From the NCBI GenBank assembly GCA_027422505.1, contig JAPQWV010000122.1, positions 62,001 through 126,000 on the forward strand: 64,000 nucleotides of DNA, given 5' to 3'. The DNA is from Craterostigma plantagineum (lineage: Eukaryota > Streptophyta > Magnoliopsida > Lamiales > Linderniaceae). Below the pieces are notes generated by a model that was not told the DNA's origin, ran no database searches, and worked only from the letters and a program-made list of their open reading frames with translations. A program made the translations under genes and the position numbers. Below, piece by piece: positions 36,409-48,868 of the stretch (within the stretch, counting starts at the first letter, position 1; every line of letters starts with the position of its first letter).

Positions 36409-37481
36409 CCCTATATTAGTATTAGGTTCATTTATTCCATCCTTCTTCGATCATTATCCCAGCGATGCAATTGCTGTATTTGATGGAAAAGCGAGCATTG
36501 GGAAGCAAAAGCATCGCTGGGGATGGAAGAAAAGATGGAGGTTTGAGTAAATTCATTAGCCCGACCGATTTTTTAGAACTCAAATTGCGCCCCGAATTAG
36601 GCTATTTCAAATGAAGTCCATTGGACTCCTTTGTTGTTGTGTTAGTGAAAACATTCGCTTGAGGAAAAAAATTAAGGGTTTCTTCTATAATTCCATATCC
36701 CATCATATCGCTAACACGTATTTTTATCACAAAAACGAAGTAACTCACCTCAAGTTAAAATAAAATATATCTCACCTTTCGGCATATTTATCCCGACCAA
36801 GCACAGTTTTCTAATCATAGCCCGACAAGCGCCGTCTTAGGTGTACATTTCTTGGCATTTAATTCAGGTCTATCGATCACCCGTTCACCTAAAGTTAATC
36901 CCATCCAATTCCAAAAAAATAAATAATCTTCAACCGACGACATGATCAATTATCTTCATAGATACTATTAGTCTTCAGACTTTTTTTTTCGGGTTTAATA
37001 TGGGCTCTTGTGAAAAATCTGAAGGTATTGCGATGCTCCTTTGGTACTTATTGGGTCAGCTGATAAAGCTACGATCTGCTCGCCGCAAAACTCTAACGGC
37101 GGGTGGAACGATCGTCGGAAACCCTGCCACGTGTCTGCCGTCGTGTGCCCGGCCGGCGCCGAGCCACGAGCTCATCTCCATGGTGTCCACGGCGGTAATA
37201 AGAGACAAAGAATCTCAAGATCAAAGCTGTTGTCCAAATTCTCACACACCATACCCAAATTCGCCTGCCCACCATGTCCAAGAACCATCCTCATAAAGCA
37301 TCGAAAGGTACTTTTTTTCAATCAAATTTTTGGTCGGATGATCGCTAATTTAAGTGGGCTTAAAAGAGGGGTTTTTTTTTTTTTTTTCTTTTTCGTTTTC
37401 TTTTCTCAATCCGTAATCAAGCTGATTATTTGCAATTTTTTTTTGCAAATAATCCAATGATTAATTGAAGAGCATCATAAG
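36409..37481. other. Intergenic downstream of the EMF1-like pseudogene
   Basis: Holds a strong hairpin at 36437-36538 and a GC-richer patch at 37060-37290. That patch has open frames on both strands, but I recognise no protein family in it. Confidence 0.35.
36437..36538 (+). other. Long imperfect hairpin, MIRNA-precursor-like
   Basis: Left arm 36437-36475 pairs with right arm 36504-36538 over about 35 bases with few mismatches and one 4-base bulge. Matching blocks include CCCAGCGATGC and TTGCT against AGCAAAAGCATCGCTGGG. The loop is about 28 bases. It lies just past the last EMF1-like frame. Whether it is transcribed or processed is unknown. Confidence 0.35.
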
Positions 37482-38027
37482 TAGGGTTGCAAACGAATCG
37501 AATCGAGTCGAATATCGCAATATTCTATTCGTATTTGGATGACAATCGAATACGAATACGAATATTCGAATATTTAAGCAAATCATAAAATCGATTCTTA
37601 TTCGAATTCGAATATTTTCTCGAATATTCGAATAGAATATCGAATATCTGTATTCAAAGTCATCTTTCATTTTCTATTTAATAAAATGTAAACTATATTA
37701 TATTTAAAATATATAATGAATTATAATAAATTATTTTTAAGCATATATTGAATTATAACATATTATGTTTAAATGTTTTAGTGAGTTATCATATATTATA
37801 TGTGAATATATATTAATTATACTATTATTTATGTTATATTATCCGAATAGAATAATTCGATTAATTTTCGAATCGAATATTGTGATTTCATATTCGTATT
37901 CGTATATTTCTCGAATCAAAAACAATATTCTTATTCGGATTCGTATTCTAAATATTCGAATTCGAATCTTAAAATTCGAATTGAATCGCGAATGGAACCA
38001 AAAAAGATCGATTCGTTTGCAACCCTA
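37482..38027. mobile_element. hAT-type MITE with perfect 8-bp target duplication
   Basis: Terminal inverted repeats TAGGGTTGCAAACGAATCGA (left) and its complement (right end CGTTTGCAACCCTA) bound 546 bases. ATCATAAG flanks both sides (37474-37481 and 38028-38035). Eight-base duplications and TAGGG-type ends are standard for hAT. The interior is AT-rich and dominated by GAATATTCGAAT-like words in both orientations. No transposase. Confidence 0.9.
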
Positions 38028-38035
38028 ATCATAAG

Positions 38036-38633
38036 CAAAAAGATTTTATCTTTGCATAAGATTAATCCTCCAAGCATTGGGCTACTAGCTTATGCCTCAT
38101 TGGGGCCAAACAAACGAAAAACTGCCCTTACTTTTGATCAGTGGCGGGGCCTTACCTAAAATTCAGTTGCGTCCAAAGTTACATAAAAAAAATTATTTAG
38201 TGGAGTTGTTTTTTTCTATTTTGATAAAAGTGGAGTCTAATTTTGAATATATACATAAGTGGGAGTCTAATTTTGAATAATATACTTCATTGGGGGTCAT
38301 TCTTGCAAGCTATATTAAGCATTATTTTGATTTTTCCTATTAAAACTTACAAAAAAAAAAGGAATAGCAACGTAAAAGGAAACACCCAAAACGACTTTGT
38401 CGAACCCAACAAATTAGCGTTCGAACCCGAGAATGCGTTCTCAGGCGAATGGCACGACGATTCAAAGCTCGGTAATAGCAACGTAAAGGGAAGCGAAAAC
38501 CTATGATGGAAATGCGCTCGAAACGACTTTGTGTGTGTTCTGAGGAAAGTGCATTGCAGACATAGAAAGAAAGCCGCCTTTCTCAACCATACATATACAC
38601 CGTATAAATCGAAACCCTAAAAAACACGAATGT
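38036..38633. other. Intergenic, 0.6 kb
   Basis: AT-rich, with two similar stretches beginning ATAGCAACGTAAA (near 38364 and 38474) and both followed by ACGACTTTGT. It probably includes the 3' UTR of the NPF gene. No gene supported. Confidence 0.3.
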
Positions 38634-40972
38634 TCAACCATCCCCATTCTCCCGACCCGAACCCTTACCTTCGCGCCTAACAGACCCGTAATAACCCTTA
38701 CAGCATGCGAAAAAATAAACCATATTCGCCAAGCTCAACCCGGCGAGAACCAAGTAGTAATAATCGTATCGTCCCCTATTAATATCCGTCGAAATCCAAC
38801 TAACACCTCGTCCCTTCTTCGAAACGCCGTCGACCAAATTCATAAGCAAACTCGCGATCAGATTAGCCAGCGACAGCCCAACCCCGAACATGCAAGTCGC
38901 TATGCTCGACATGCGCCTCGGAAACTCCGATATGTAAAACTCGTTCTGCGCAACTGCGCTCGCGCCCTCGGCGAATCCCGTGAGGCAGTACTGAGGCACG
39001 AGCCACATGGCCGACATTATGTGGGCCCCGGCGGGCCCGTTTACGGCTAAATTTCGACGCGTATCCTCCACGAATGAAGAAACGGTTACGGCCAAGAACG
39101 ACAGGAATATTCCGAGGCCCATTCTTTGGGTTGGGCTTAGGTGGAACGGCCTTCTGAGTAGTTGAGAGGCGAGTGGAACGATGGCGCATTCGTAGAGGCC
39201 TATCCATATTATGACGGAGATGAACGTGAATGTGCCGAAAGATGCTGCTGGGATTTCGAACTTTGAAGTTATGCGTCGATTCATGGAAGACGCTTGGAGG
39301 ATCGGGAACGACGTTTGGCAGACGTTTATGTTCATGATTATCCCCGAGGACCATATTGGGATGACCCTCAGCAGAGATTTGAGGTCCTCGACTTGATCGA
39401 CTGTGCACAGACGCCATGGATTCGAAGCTTTTCCGTCTGGGCTCAGATCGCTTTGGGGATCTTGGACGATGCAAGCCTTGTTTAGAAACCTGGTAAAATG
39501 GCCAGAGATCCTCGCTTAAAACGGTGCTTTTTATGAGTATAGAGTTTAGCTTTTTTTCACTCATATGTTATTCTAGTGGTGGCATTGTAGGGGCGGAAAT
39601 TTAGGGACGGGCAAAAAACTTTTTAACTTAAGCAATATTTGGAGCATTATACGGTGAAACCTCAGATTTCTCCAAAAATTGCTCAATTTTGAAAGTTATT
39701 GTCCGTATAAAATCATCCCTAAATTTGCAGGAACCTTAGAATTTTGGGCAAAAGCGTGGGATATCCCTAAATTGCTTAGTCTTGAAGTTGTTGTGTTCTA
39801 CTTAGTTCACAGTTCCTATAATACCACCCCCAAAAATTATAGGACTGGAAACACAATTAAACCTTAATAAGAAATCTCACCTGAGATTTGGGCTAGGATA
39901 GGCAAGTTCAGAGTCGATCTTCGAGTGATATACTACGGTGGCGCCATTTTCTGGGATTTTAAGGTTTCTGTTCTTGTAAGAAGCTACGACGACCTGAAGA
40001 AAGCCTCTGATAAGGCTCGTCCCGCCCTTCGACTTGGCGTAAAAGGGAGAAGCTGCATGAAAAGAAACGACTCCGAGCATCATGAGGACGACTGGGACGG
40101 CGAGCCCTATTCTCCATCCCAAGTTTTCTTGAATGTAAACTACGCAAGTGAAGCCAATGAGTATACACAGTGTGCATATGCCATAGTACCATTGAACACA
40201 GCTTCCCTTCATATCGATCTTTCCATTCTTGGCAATTTGATTCGCTCCGAAGGATAAAGAGCACGACCTAATCCCGCCCGAGCCTATCGATATGAGCCCG
40301 AGTGCGGTGCAGAGAAAGAGCAGCTGAAGAAACGTCGTCGTCTGAGAACTGAAAGTTGGCCTCACTTCTTCGATTACGGTTGTTAGCCAAAGGCAAATCG
40401 TCCCCTTCAGAATTAAGCTGAGTCAGTTGAAGTGTTTGCACAGAAGAGGGAGTGGGGAAATGAAGTCGAAAAGGCGAAGAAAAGGGTACCGTAAGGCAGA
40501 TGATTGATCCAAAACCAATGGTACGAAATTGCCCGAGAAAAGAATCTGCTGAGATGGCGCCGATTAGAGGCATCAAGCTCGTAGCAGAAGACCATAAGAA
40601 GATCACATTGGAAGCAGAGGTCATCTGTAAGTGATACTCTTTCATTAGATAAAGCGTCATCACTGTTGATAGGCCGTTTGTGGCGATCTTCTCTAATCCC
40701 TCATTTGCTTTGCAACGAAGTAGGAAGGATGAAAAACAGAGCAAGTCAATACACACAGTACAGTGAACTGAGATAGGAGAAAGTCACTGAACTGATAATA
40801 TATGAGACAATAAACGACACATTAAGCTAAAAAATCCGACAACCCAATTCATATGCAGCAGAGACACAACGAAAACAGAGCAAGTGGGCTCACCAATTAT
40901 GAAAGGCAGAGTTCTGTAGCCACCCTTTACACGAGTGGTTTTTTCAAGGAGAGGCTTTACTTCGTCTTCCAT
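38634..40972 (-). CDS. NPF (NRT1/PTR family) membrane transporter, NPF1-like (558 aa)
   Basis: Proton-coupled major-facilitator transporter for nitrate, peptides or hormones; substrate not deducible. Four exons: 40894-40972, 40490-40707, 39881-40404, 38634-39489; junction phases all agree and the frame is open over 558 residues, about the usual length. Start ATG 40972 (MEDEVKPLLE) leads into GGYRTLPFIIANE. The coupling motif ExxEK is present (E29, E32, K33 in NEGLEKIA). Other signatures: GLISIGSGGIRSCSLSFGAN, NPWRLCTVDQVEDLKSLL, VPQYCLTGFAEG and EFPRRMSSIAT, with about 12 hydrophobic segments. The long DQVEDLKSL-type central loop points to the NPF1 group. No lesion seen. Confidence 0.88.
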
Positions 40973-41480
40973 TGTCACACAAACACACACACACACACGA
41001 ACGCAAACACGCAGACAGAGAGAGCAGGAAAAAAAACCATTAAAAGACGGTGGAAAAAGTACACGCAGCTGAGTGTGTATGGGAGCGATGCTTTCAAGCG
41101 ATTTCTCGAACAAAATCTAATTTTGACGCGTGTTGCTCATGCCATTCTTTATTGGGTCGTACTCGTAATCGTTGCTCACGCCATTCTTTATTGGGTCGTA
41201 ATCGTTGTCTTGAAGACAAACAAAAGGTCCGAGGACGGTGAGTTCGTGGTCGCTGCTGTTTTGTCCGCGTGGTAAAGAACACTTTTTTTAATGATCATTC
41301 TTCTCCTATCACACTCAACTCGAAAAGGGAATCAACGAATCGCAGAACACCACCTGAAATTTCTGGTGGGTTGTGGCAATTTTCTTGAAATATTCTTTTG
41401 ACTGTACACTGTCTTCACATGGAGCCCACTATTGAAATAGAAAGAAACAATCAGTGACATGTTATCAGACTTATACTCAA
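40973..41480. other. Intergenic between NPF promoter and CCD 3' end, with a 39-bp tandem repeat
   Basis: Contains a CA/GT-rich leader for the NPF gene (40980-41000). A tandem repeat whose unit starts GTTGCTCATGCCATTC lies at 41132-41170 and again at 41171-41206. No gene. Confidence 0.4.
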
Positions 41481-42715
41481 TCAAGGATTTAATAACTGAA
41501 GGAATGTTCCATGGAATCCATAAGGTACTCTCCTTGGAAGTTCTATCTTGGCCACTGCTTCGCCCGTGAAGTTCTTCGCGTCGACAACGTACACCTGTAA
41601 AGAGATTCGGCGGTAAAAAAATGCCTCAGTAAATCCGAAAAAGAAAAAAAAAAAAAAAAGAAGAAAATTTTACATGAGATTTGTTGCTGTCTTCGTCATG
41701 CACATATGTAATAATCCATCCATCATCCTCCGATACGCCGCCTGGCTTGGCGACGAAAGCCGCCCCAGTGCAGAAAGTATTGCTCGGAAACTCATGGTGC
41801 TCCACCTTGATCAAGTCTTCTTCGTCGCACTAAACGTTAGCGCAAAAAATCTCAGGCGATTTGCGCAAAACAGAGATACGTAAAGGTTATATTAGCAGCA
41901 TTACGCTTTCTTGCCGTCGCCGTTCTTCGAAGTGGAGCTTCGCCAGCCCGCCGAATTTCGACATACCTGCGCCGAGATTTATAATTAGTTCTCCGCTTGC
42001 TTCTTACGCAGTGATTTTTTTATATATTACCCGCTTTTGAGCTTGCTATGGGGTCTGCAATTTGAGTGTAAGCGAAACTGTTCATTCGCCCGCAATATTC
42101 CTCGTTGATCATAGGAAAATCCATGCTGTGTTGATTTCCAGTGAGATTAGCCTCTAATACATCGCCCGTTTTCGTGTTCAGCCTCCATTCGTATACGCGC
42201 GCTAGAAAGGATTCTTCGTGCGATTTTTCGTCGAGGATATTCTCGAATCTCTCGGAGAACCATTCGAATTTGCTCACACCAAAGTCGGGCCCTGGCAAGA
42301 TCGAACATTCTGATCTACAGGCCAAGACTACTACCTTTAGTTGACCATAAGAACTATAATCAATCAGCCAAAGAGTAAACGAAAGACCAGAAATTTTTTT
42401 TCCAAGTTTTCGATAGATTCGCTTAGTTGTTAATACCTCGTCGCCTCGCTCGTAGCAGTTCAGAATATGAAAAGCGCAGCTTGGCTTCACTTGAAACCAC
42501 TTGACTGACTGCGTTTCGCCGTAGCGAGGCATTATCCCTATTCTAGCGTATGCGCCTTTTTCGTATTTAAGTAATCTGCATTTTGAGCAATCGTTTAAGA
42601 CGAAACTCGAATACTCATTAAACTGTGGGCAGGGAATAATCGAGCTTACGGCCCACCAGTCATGAGTCTGCGAATATCTAACGTCGGAGGAAAGTCCAAG
42701 ATCACATTGTGCCTG

Positions 42716-42755
<40 letters not shown>

Positions 42756-44337
42756 ATAACGTCAGAAACGAAAGAGGAAATTACGGCCGAATCTCAGGCC
42801 TGAGAAAACGACTAAGTACCTCGTCGTAATCCCCATTTCGTGGCCCAAGCAGCATCTATCCAAGTTTACGTCCACTTTGTGGATCAATTTCTTACCATCG
42901 GCTGAGCAAAAATGTTTCCAAATTAGTTTTAAGATACGATATATATATACTGCTTGTAATCATAATGTGATTTGAACATCGTACCTGAGATTACTCCGAC
43001 CTGAAAGTAAGGTTTCAGAGGATAAACGCCCATTATTACAAGCTCGCCAGTACCTGGAACTTTCTGCGTTGCACGCCGAAGATGGTTGTAATGATTTGTT
43101 TTTTTCACTTGCCTATCTTTTATGAAGAACTAAACTAACTTTACCTTGGGATGGCTGGTAAAAGGCCCGGCCCAAGCTCCATTTACGTCCCAATATCGCT
43201 TCGTTTCGAGCGTGTGAATATCGATCTCTTGTGGCAAATGGTTCTCCGCCGTAGAGTAGAACTTTCCCGAGTGCTCAAATACGCTCGTGTTGCTCAGATC
43301 TTTGTTCGCCGACCCAAATCTCAACTGTCTTAGCAAGAAAAATCATTACAGTTTGGAAAGCCCAAAAAAAAAGAACAAAAATATCATACGCACCCAGTTG
43401 AGTAGATAGGCTGATAGAACAGCAGCAGAATCTCCTTCCACGGCGGGGAGAAAGGAAGGTTTGTTTCTTCGTTTCTCTATTTCGAGGGTATCAGTTTCGA
43501 CTTGCTTGTTCTTGTAAGAAATATTCCATCGGCCATCTTTGTCTTTGGTGAAGTACAAGGCGTGAAGCATGCCTTCGCCTTCGATCCATAAATGGCTCGA
43601 CTGGCCGAAGATAGACTTCGCCGATTTCAAACCTCCAAATAGAGGATTCGGCCCTGAATTTGATTCCAACGTTATTGAATAAGTCAGCGTAATAAGAAAC
43701 AAATAAACCAAGAAATGACACTTTCTTCTGCTATTTGATTCTCGGTGTTAACTATGTACACTAAGAAAAATGACAAGGTTGAAGAAATGCTGTAACTTTG
43801 TTATTACCGTTTCTGATGTATACGCCCTCGGGAAAATCGTTGGGGATCGACCCATCGACGAAGCTGCTCACATCGATCGCCTCGCCAGCCTCTTCAATCG
43901 GCGCAAAGTTGCTCTTTAATGATTCATAAAGATTAGGTCAGAGTACCATAATTCTTTATTTATAATCCGATTTTCTTCAGAAGCATTTCTACGAATACCT
44001 GAGATGGGATCAACGGCTGATCGGCGAACTCGAAATTCTGATCGACGAATGAATCCACCAAGCTCGCCGAGGCGTCCTTTATCTTCTCAGAAATGTGGCT
44101 GAAAATGGGATTTGCAATAAGCTCCTTCCACGGCTGCTGCTGATACACACACAAGAGATCAAGATACGATTTAAAATCAAGGAAGAAGTATTGGAATGAA
44201 TTAATATATATAATAGTCTTCTTCACCTTAAAACTGATCGAAGGTCGAATCGAAGCTTTTGCGAACAATCTCGTAAACACAGAAGGCCTCTGTGATGAAC
44301 AACAGCTCACTTGTAATGCATAGCCAAGACCAGCCAT
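41481..44337 (-). CDS. Carotenoid cleavage dioxygenase, CCD1-like, probably plastid-targeted (598 aa)
   Basis: Non-heme iron dioxygenase that cleaves carotenoid double bonds to apocarotenoids. Thirteen exons: 44227-44337, 43999-44139, 43808-43913, 43394-43653, 43145-43324, 42985-43063, 42820-42901, 42650-42712, 42437-42575, 42031-42334, 41905-41966, 41674-41829, 41481-41594. All phases agree and no stop intervenes. Family marks in order: FPEGVYIRNGPNP, HLWIEGEGMLHALYF, FGSANKDLSNTS, GAWAGPFTSHPK, LGHEMGITTRHN, ARIGIMPRYG, FHILNCYE, DFPMINEEYCG, and the terminal RVPYGFHGTF with an iron-ligand histidine. The N-terminus (SSQRPSVFTRLFAKASIRPS) is Ser/Arg-rich like a transit peptide. Not an evident NCED; the subclass is inferred. 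Confidence 0.88.
42719..42752. repeat. TA microsatellite in CCD intron 7
   Basis: About 17 TA units within the intron between exons 42820-42901 and 42650-42712. Confidence 0.8.
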
Positions 44338-45305
44338 CACTTATCTTCGGCACTAATCAGACATGAACAGCACACACAGAAACACAAGCCCACAGTTTTG
44401 TAGGATGAATTCAGATTAATGATGCGTTTTGGAGCATATATAAGCAGACGATGCTTGTGTTGCCATGCAACATATACACGACGAAAACAAGAACGAGAAG
44501 AACTACGCAGGTTTAAATTTCTTTTGGTTTATCACTACTTGACTTGTCGTAACTCCCAAGTCAAGATTGAAGCCGACCACATTATTATCGTGATCTCACT
44601 CACCGTAATCTTGCAATTAAGAATTCGTGGAGACAAACGTAAAACTAGCCGTCGACCCTTATCAACAAAGGTAAGGTAGGCCCGAACACATTGACCAAGG
44701 ACGAAGACTTACCTCGTTTCTTCAGCGATTTGTGTGAATGAGTTTTCCGACGTATTATTACCACGTGATGAATGAGTTTCATGACGAAGTTTGTCTTCAC
44801 TGAGATATTTCTTAGAGCTTGCATGCCCATTATTCCATATTTATCTGCAGATAGTTGTTGATGATGATTATTTTTTTTATTTGTAAATTGTATTTATTAT
44901 TATTATTTGTTATGATTTACTGCATGACGAGAATTCTTCTTTGTGCCAAATGGTGCAGGCCAAGCCAAGCCAAGGCATGGATAAAAAAAAACCTTAAATC
45001 CTTCTGCAGAAAAAAAAAAATAAGCCGTCCCAACAATGAATGTAATTACCATTCTATTCTACTAACCTAAAATCCTTCACTAACGTAGTTCTATTCTATC
45101 TTCAGGTGTAGCGATATGAAGACAAAATTTTGCCACGGACAACTAATTCTTGAGTCGATAAAACTGAGAAACGAATCCAATACAATACAATACAAAGAAG
45201 ACTCAGATTGTTTCATCCTTCCACACTCCATCAAACGACGATATGTATGTAGTGATAACATCCAGCCAAGAAAAACAGATCACCTCCCAAATATCACAGA
45301 TAGCA
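44338..45305. promoter_or_regulatory. Divergent promoter region between CCD and the WAK-like gene
   Basis: About 970 bases between divergent start codons. A TATATA at 44437-44442 lies 100 bases upstream of the CCD start and is a plausible TATA box for it. No other motif assigned. Confidence 0.35.
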
Positions 45306-47761
45306 ATGGCCTCGACCTCAAATTTCAACTTTGTTTTGCCGATCGTTCTAACAATAATCTCTCTGTGCTCGACAAGAACAGTAGTTGCAGACAACTACAC
45401 TCACCTATTCTCCCGCACTTCCTTGGACCTGGGCCCTGTAATAACAAAACCGGGCTGCCCGGCCAAGTGCGGGAGCCTAACCGTTCCCTACCCTTTTGGC
45501 ATTGGGGCGGGCTGCTCGGTTGACCCAATCTTCGACATAATCTGCAACTCTTCCTTCCACCCTCCAAAGGCTCTCCTTGCCTTCAACGACGAACTTGAAG
45601 TCCTCAGCATATCTGAGAAAAGACTTAGCGTCAGAAACAGATTAGCATACGGCTGCTACAATGGAACTGCTCACACCAGCGGAGATCTCAATTCTGAGAT
45701 CGATCTCAGAGGATCTCCATTCAGCTTCTCCATCTCAAACAAGCTTACGCTCGTGGGCTGCGATGATCTCTGCATAATTTCTCGGGCAAAAGATGAGTCG
45801 AGCCCTTACATCAGTTCTTGCGTGGCCATCTGCTCGAGGGCCCAAGAGCTTGTGAATGGTTCCTGCTCGGGCATTGGGTGCTGTGAGGCTTCCGTTCCAA
45901 AGGGTCTTCAGTACGTATATTTCAAAATGTACACTTGGAAGATGCATAGGGAAGTAAGAGGCTTTAATCCCTGTGGTTACTCCTTCCTTGCAGAAAAGAA
46001 TAGCTACGTCTTCCGTATAAATGATGTCTTGGATGTATCTTTCGCAAACCGAACGGTAGAGAATGTTCCTATTGCGATAGACTGGGAGATTGGGAACAGT
46101 GGCTGCAAAGGGGATCATATGCTTGGTAGAAGCTTGTGCCAAGAAAATAGCATCTGCGTCGATTCTGAGACGAGTCTTGGCGGGATGAGATGCAACTGCA
46201 CAGAGGGGTACGAGGGAAACCCTTATCTTAGTCCCGGCTGCAAAGGTTATTTAAATTCTTGTTTAAAAAATCTTTGAAATGAATGCTAAATAAAGCTGAT
46301 GGATGATTGTTAACTTTACCAGATATAGATGAATGTCGATACAATCCTTGCGATCCAATGGCCCTATGCAAGAACCTGCCGGGCTCGTACAACTGCGCAT
46401 GCCCCGAGAATTACTTCGGCGACGGCAGCTTAGATGGCACTGGCTGCATATACATTCCACCTCCCAAGAAAATCGCTCTCTACGCAGGTTATATAGCTTG
46501 ATATCAGACCACGCAATTATATCCATCCACGAATGTTAAGAGTCATTTAAAGGCCGGGCTTTCAGGTTTATCGTCTGGGTTCGGGCTATTTTTAGTACTG
46601 GCGATCGGTTTTTGGCTGTACAAGGCAGCAAAGAGGAGGAGATCAAATCAGCTGAAGCAGTCCAACTTCAAAAGGAACGGCGGCCTTCTCCTTATACAGC
46701 AAGAACAATCCACAGGCGACGAGCATGTCCTGGAGAAAATGAGAGTATTCTCAGCCAAAGAATTGGAGAAGGCCGCCGATAAGTTCAGCCAAGATAGAGT
46801 CCTCGGGCAAGGAGCTCAAGGCACTGTGTACAAAGGCATGATCTCTGATGGACGAATCGTTGCTGTCAAGAAATCCAAGCGAGTCGATCAAGATCAGCTT
46901 CAGCTGTTCATCAACGAGGTGGTTATTCTGTCACAGATTAACCACAGAAACGTCGTCAAGTTACTAGGATGCTGCCTTGAGACCGAAGTACCCATGCTCG
47001 TCTACGAATTCATACCCAATGGGACATTATATGACCTCATACACGACGATGGCGGTGGCTTTCCTTTCACCTGGGACTTGAGGCTGAGAATCGCCGTCGA
47101 AATAGCCAACGCTCTGTCCTACCTCCACTACGCAGCTTCGATCCCCATATACCACAGGGATATGAAGTCTCACAACATACTATTGGACGAAAAGTTTAGG
47201 GCAAAGCTGTCCGATTTTGGGATTTCGAAATCTGTCTCCACTGATCAGACCCATCTAACCACAAAAGTGAAGGGGACGATAGGATATTTAGACCCAGAGT
47301 ATTTCAGGACGGGAAAATTTACCGATAAGAGCGACGTTTACAGCTTTGGAGTGGTCCTCGTTGAGCTTCTGACCGGGAAAAAGCCCATTTCAACTGGCGG
47401 CGATTCTGAGGCGGAGGAGGAGGAGAGCTTAGTAACGCGCTTTCTTGAGTCCTTGCAGGAGGGAAGGCTTAGGGCTATCCTTGATCCTCGGCTAACGGAG
47501 CAAGGGGTTAGAGAAGAGCATGTCGCCGTCTCCGACCTGGCCAAGCGGTGCCTGAACTTGAACGGCCGGAGGAGGCCGAGCGTAAGAGAGGTGGCGGTGG
47601 AGCTTGAGAACATTAGGATGAGCGACAATCCGTCGCACGTCGAATCGAACGGTCATGATTTGAGCTACGCCGGATCGGAGATCATGGAGCTGCCCGACGA
47701 TGATCTGCTGTGGGCTGAGCTTATTGCTGGTTTTGAAGCTAATGGAAATGAATCGATCTAA
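45306..47761 (+). CDS. Wall-associated-kinase-like receptor kinase (766 aa)
   Basis: Plasma-membrane receptor that senses pectin or cell-wall fragments. Three exons (45306-46245, 46323-46487, 46566-47761) agree in phase. I chose ATG 45306 because it opens a signal peptide ([22 protein letters not shown]). Extracellular part: galacturonan-binding GUB_WAK motif ([22 protein letters not shown]), a cysteine-rich stretch ending in an EGF-like unit, then a calcium-binding EGF encoded by exon 2 ([10 protein letters not shown] to [10 protein letters not shown]). Transmembrane segment [15 protein letters not shown]. Kinase: [33 protein letters not shown] and [11 protein letters not shown], an RD kinase with all catalytic residues. 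Exon organisation is typical of WAKs. No lesion. Confidence 0.9.
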
Positions 47762-48070
47762 TGAGAAGAGCCATATATCTCAGAGCTTGATCAGATGAAA
47801 ATGTTCTTTTTTTTCCTTCGTTGAAGAGTTGAAGTTCATTTTGTTCTTCACTGAAACACCACTGCACTGAGCTTAGGAGGAAGAAGAGACAGTAAAGTAG
47901 GCGTCGGCCCATCTAATACCACCACTGATGGGCCTGAAGGCCCAAATAAGTCCAACCAATATATAAACCTATCTATCAATGTAAATCGTAAACGCAGCAG
48001 CATTTTGCCAATTTCAAAATCTCAGAACCCTAATTCTTAGCAAGAGAGGATCTTCGAGAATTTGAGAAAA

Positions 48071-48868
48071 ATGTCGATGTCAAGGTCTTCGAAGATGCTT
48101 CAGTACATCAACTATCGCATGCGCGTCACGATCCAAGACGGGCGACAGCTGATAGGCAAGTTCATGGCCTTCGACCGCCACATGAACCTCGTCCTCGGCG
48201 ACTGCGAGGAGTTTCGCAAGCTGCCTCCCACCAAGGGATCCAAGGAAGAGCGCGAGGATCGCCGGACGCTTGGGCTCGTCCTCCTACGTGGAGAGGAGGT
48301 CATTTCCCTCACCGTCGAGGGTCCGCCACCGCCGGATGAATCCAGGCTCAAGACTACCTCGGCAACGGCCGTCCCTGGACCGGGATTAGGACGAGCCGCC
48401 GGGAGAGGGGTCGTAACCCCTTCGCTGATGGCTCAGCCAGGATTGGCCGGTCCCGTTCGCGGCGTCGGAGGTCCGTCGCCGGGAATGATGCAGCCTCAGA
48501 TCTCTCGCCCGCCACAGATCGCCGTGCCGCCTGTTTCCTACCCTCCTCAGGTGGCTAGGCCTCCGCCACCTCAGGCGGGGTTTCCTCCTAGGCCGGGGAT
48601 GCCAATGCCTCCGCCACCTCAGTTCAGGCCTCCGCCTGGTCCTGGGGGATTCGTTCCACCGCCTGGGCCGGGACAGTTTGGCCAAAGAGGCCCACCACCG
48701 CCACATATGATGCAACCTCCACCTCAGATGATGAGGGGCCCACCTCCGCCTGGTGGGCCAGGAATGCCTCCGCCAAGGCCTGGGATGCCACCGCCTCCTC
48801 CAGGCGGACAACAGCACATGTTTGGGCCACCAAGGCCGGGAATGCCGCCACCGCCAAATCCTCAGTAG
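48071..48868 (+). CDS. SmB: Spliceosomal core protein SmB/B' (265 aa)
   Basis: Sm-ring subunit of U1, U2, U4 and U5 snRNPs. Intronless frame from ATG 48071. The N-terminal Sm fold is complete: Sm1 ([35 protein letters not shown]) and Sm2 ([18 protein letters not shown]) within residues 1-90. The tail is Pro/Gly/Met-rich with PPPPQ and RPGMPPPP repeats, the usual binding surface for splicing factors. No internal stop. An in-frame TTG three codons upstream (48062) is not needed. Confidence 0.95.
   Translation: MSMSRSSKMLQYINYRMRVTIQDGRQLIGKFMAFDRHMNLVLGDCEEFRKLPPTKGSKEEREDRRTLGLVLLRGEEVISLTVEGPPPPDESRLKTTSATAVPGPGLGRAAGRGVVTPSLMAQPGLAGPVRGVGGPSPGMMQPQISRPPQIAVPPVSYPPQVARPPPPQAGFPPRPGMPMPPPPQFRPPPGPGGFVPPPGPGQFGQRGPPPPHMMQPPPQMMRGPPPPGGPGMPPPRPGMPPPPPGGQQHMFGPPRPGMPPPPNPQ

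Noticed and set aside
37000..37460. Open frames of about 100-140 residues in a GC-richer patch
   Set aside because: I recognise no protein family on either strand and see no convincing exon structure. Kept as unassigned.
39594..39729. Short inverted repeat (AAATTTAGGGA) in the third NPF intron as a MITE
   Set aside because: Only about 12 matching bases, no target duplication and no extended arms.
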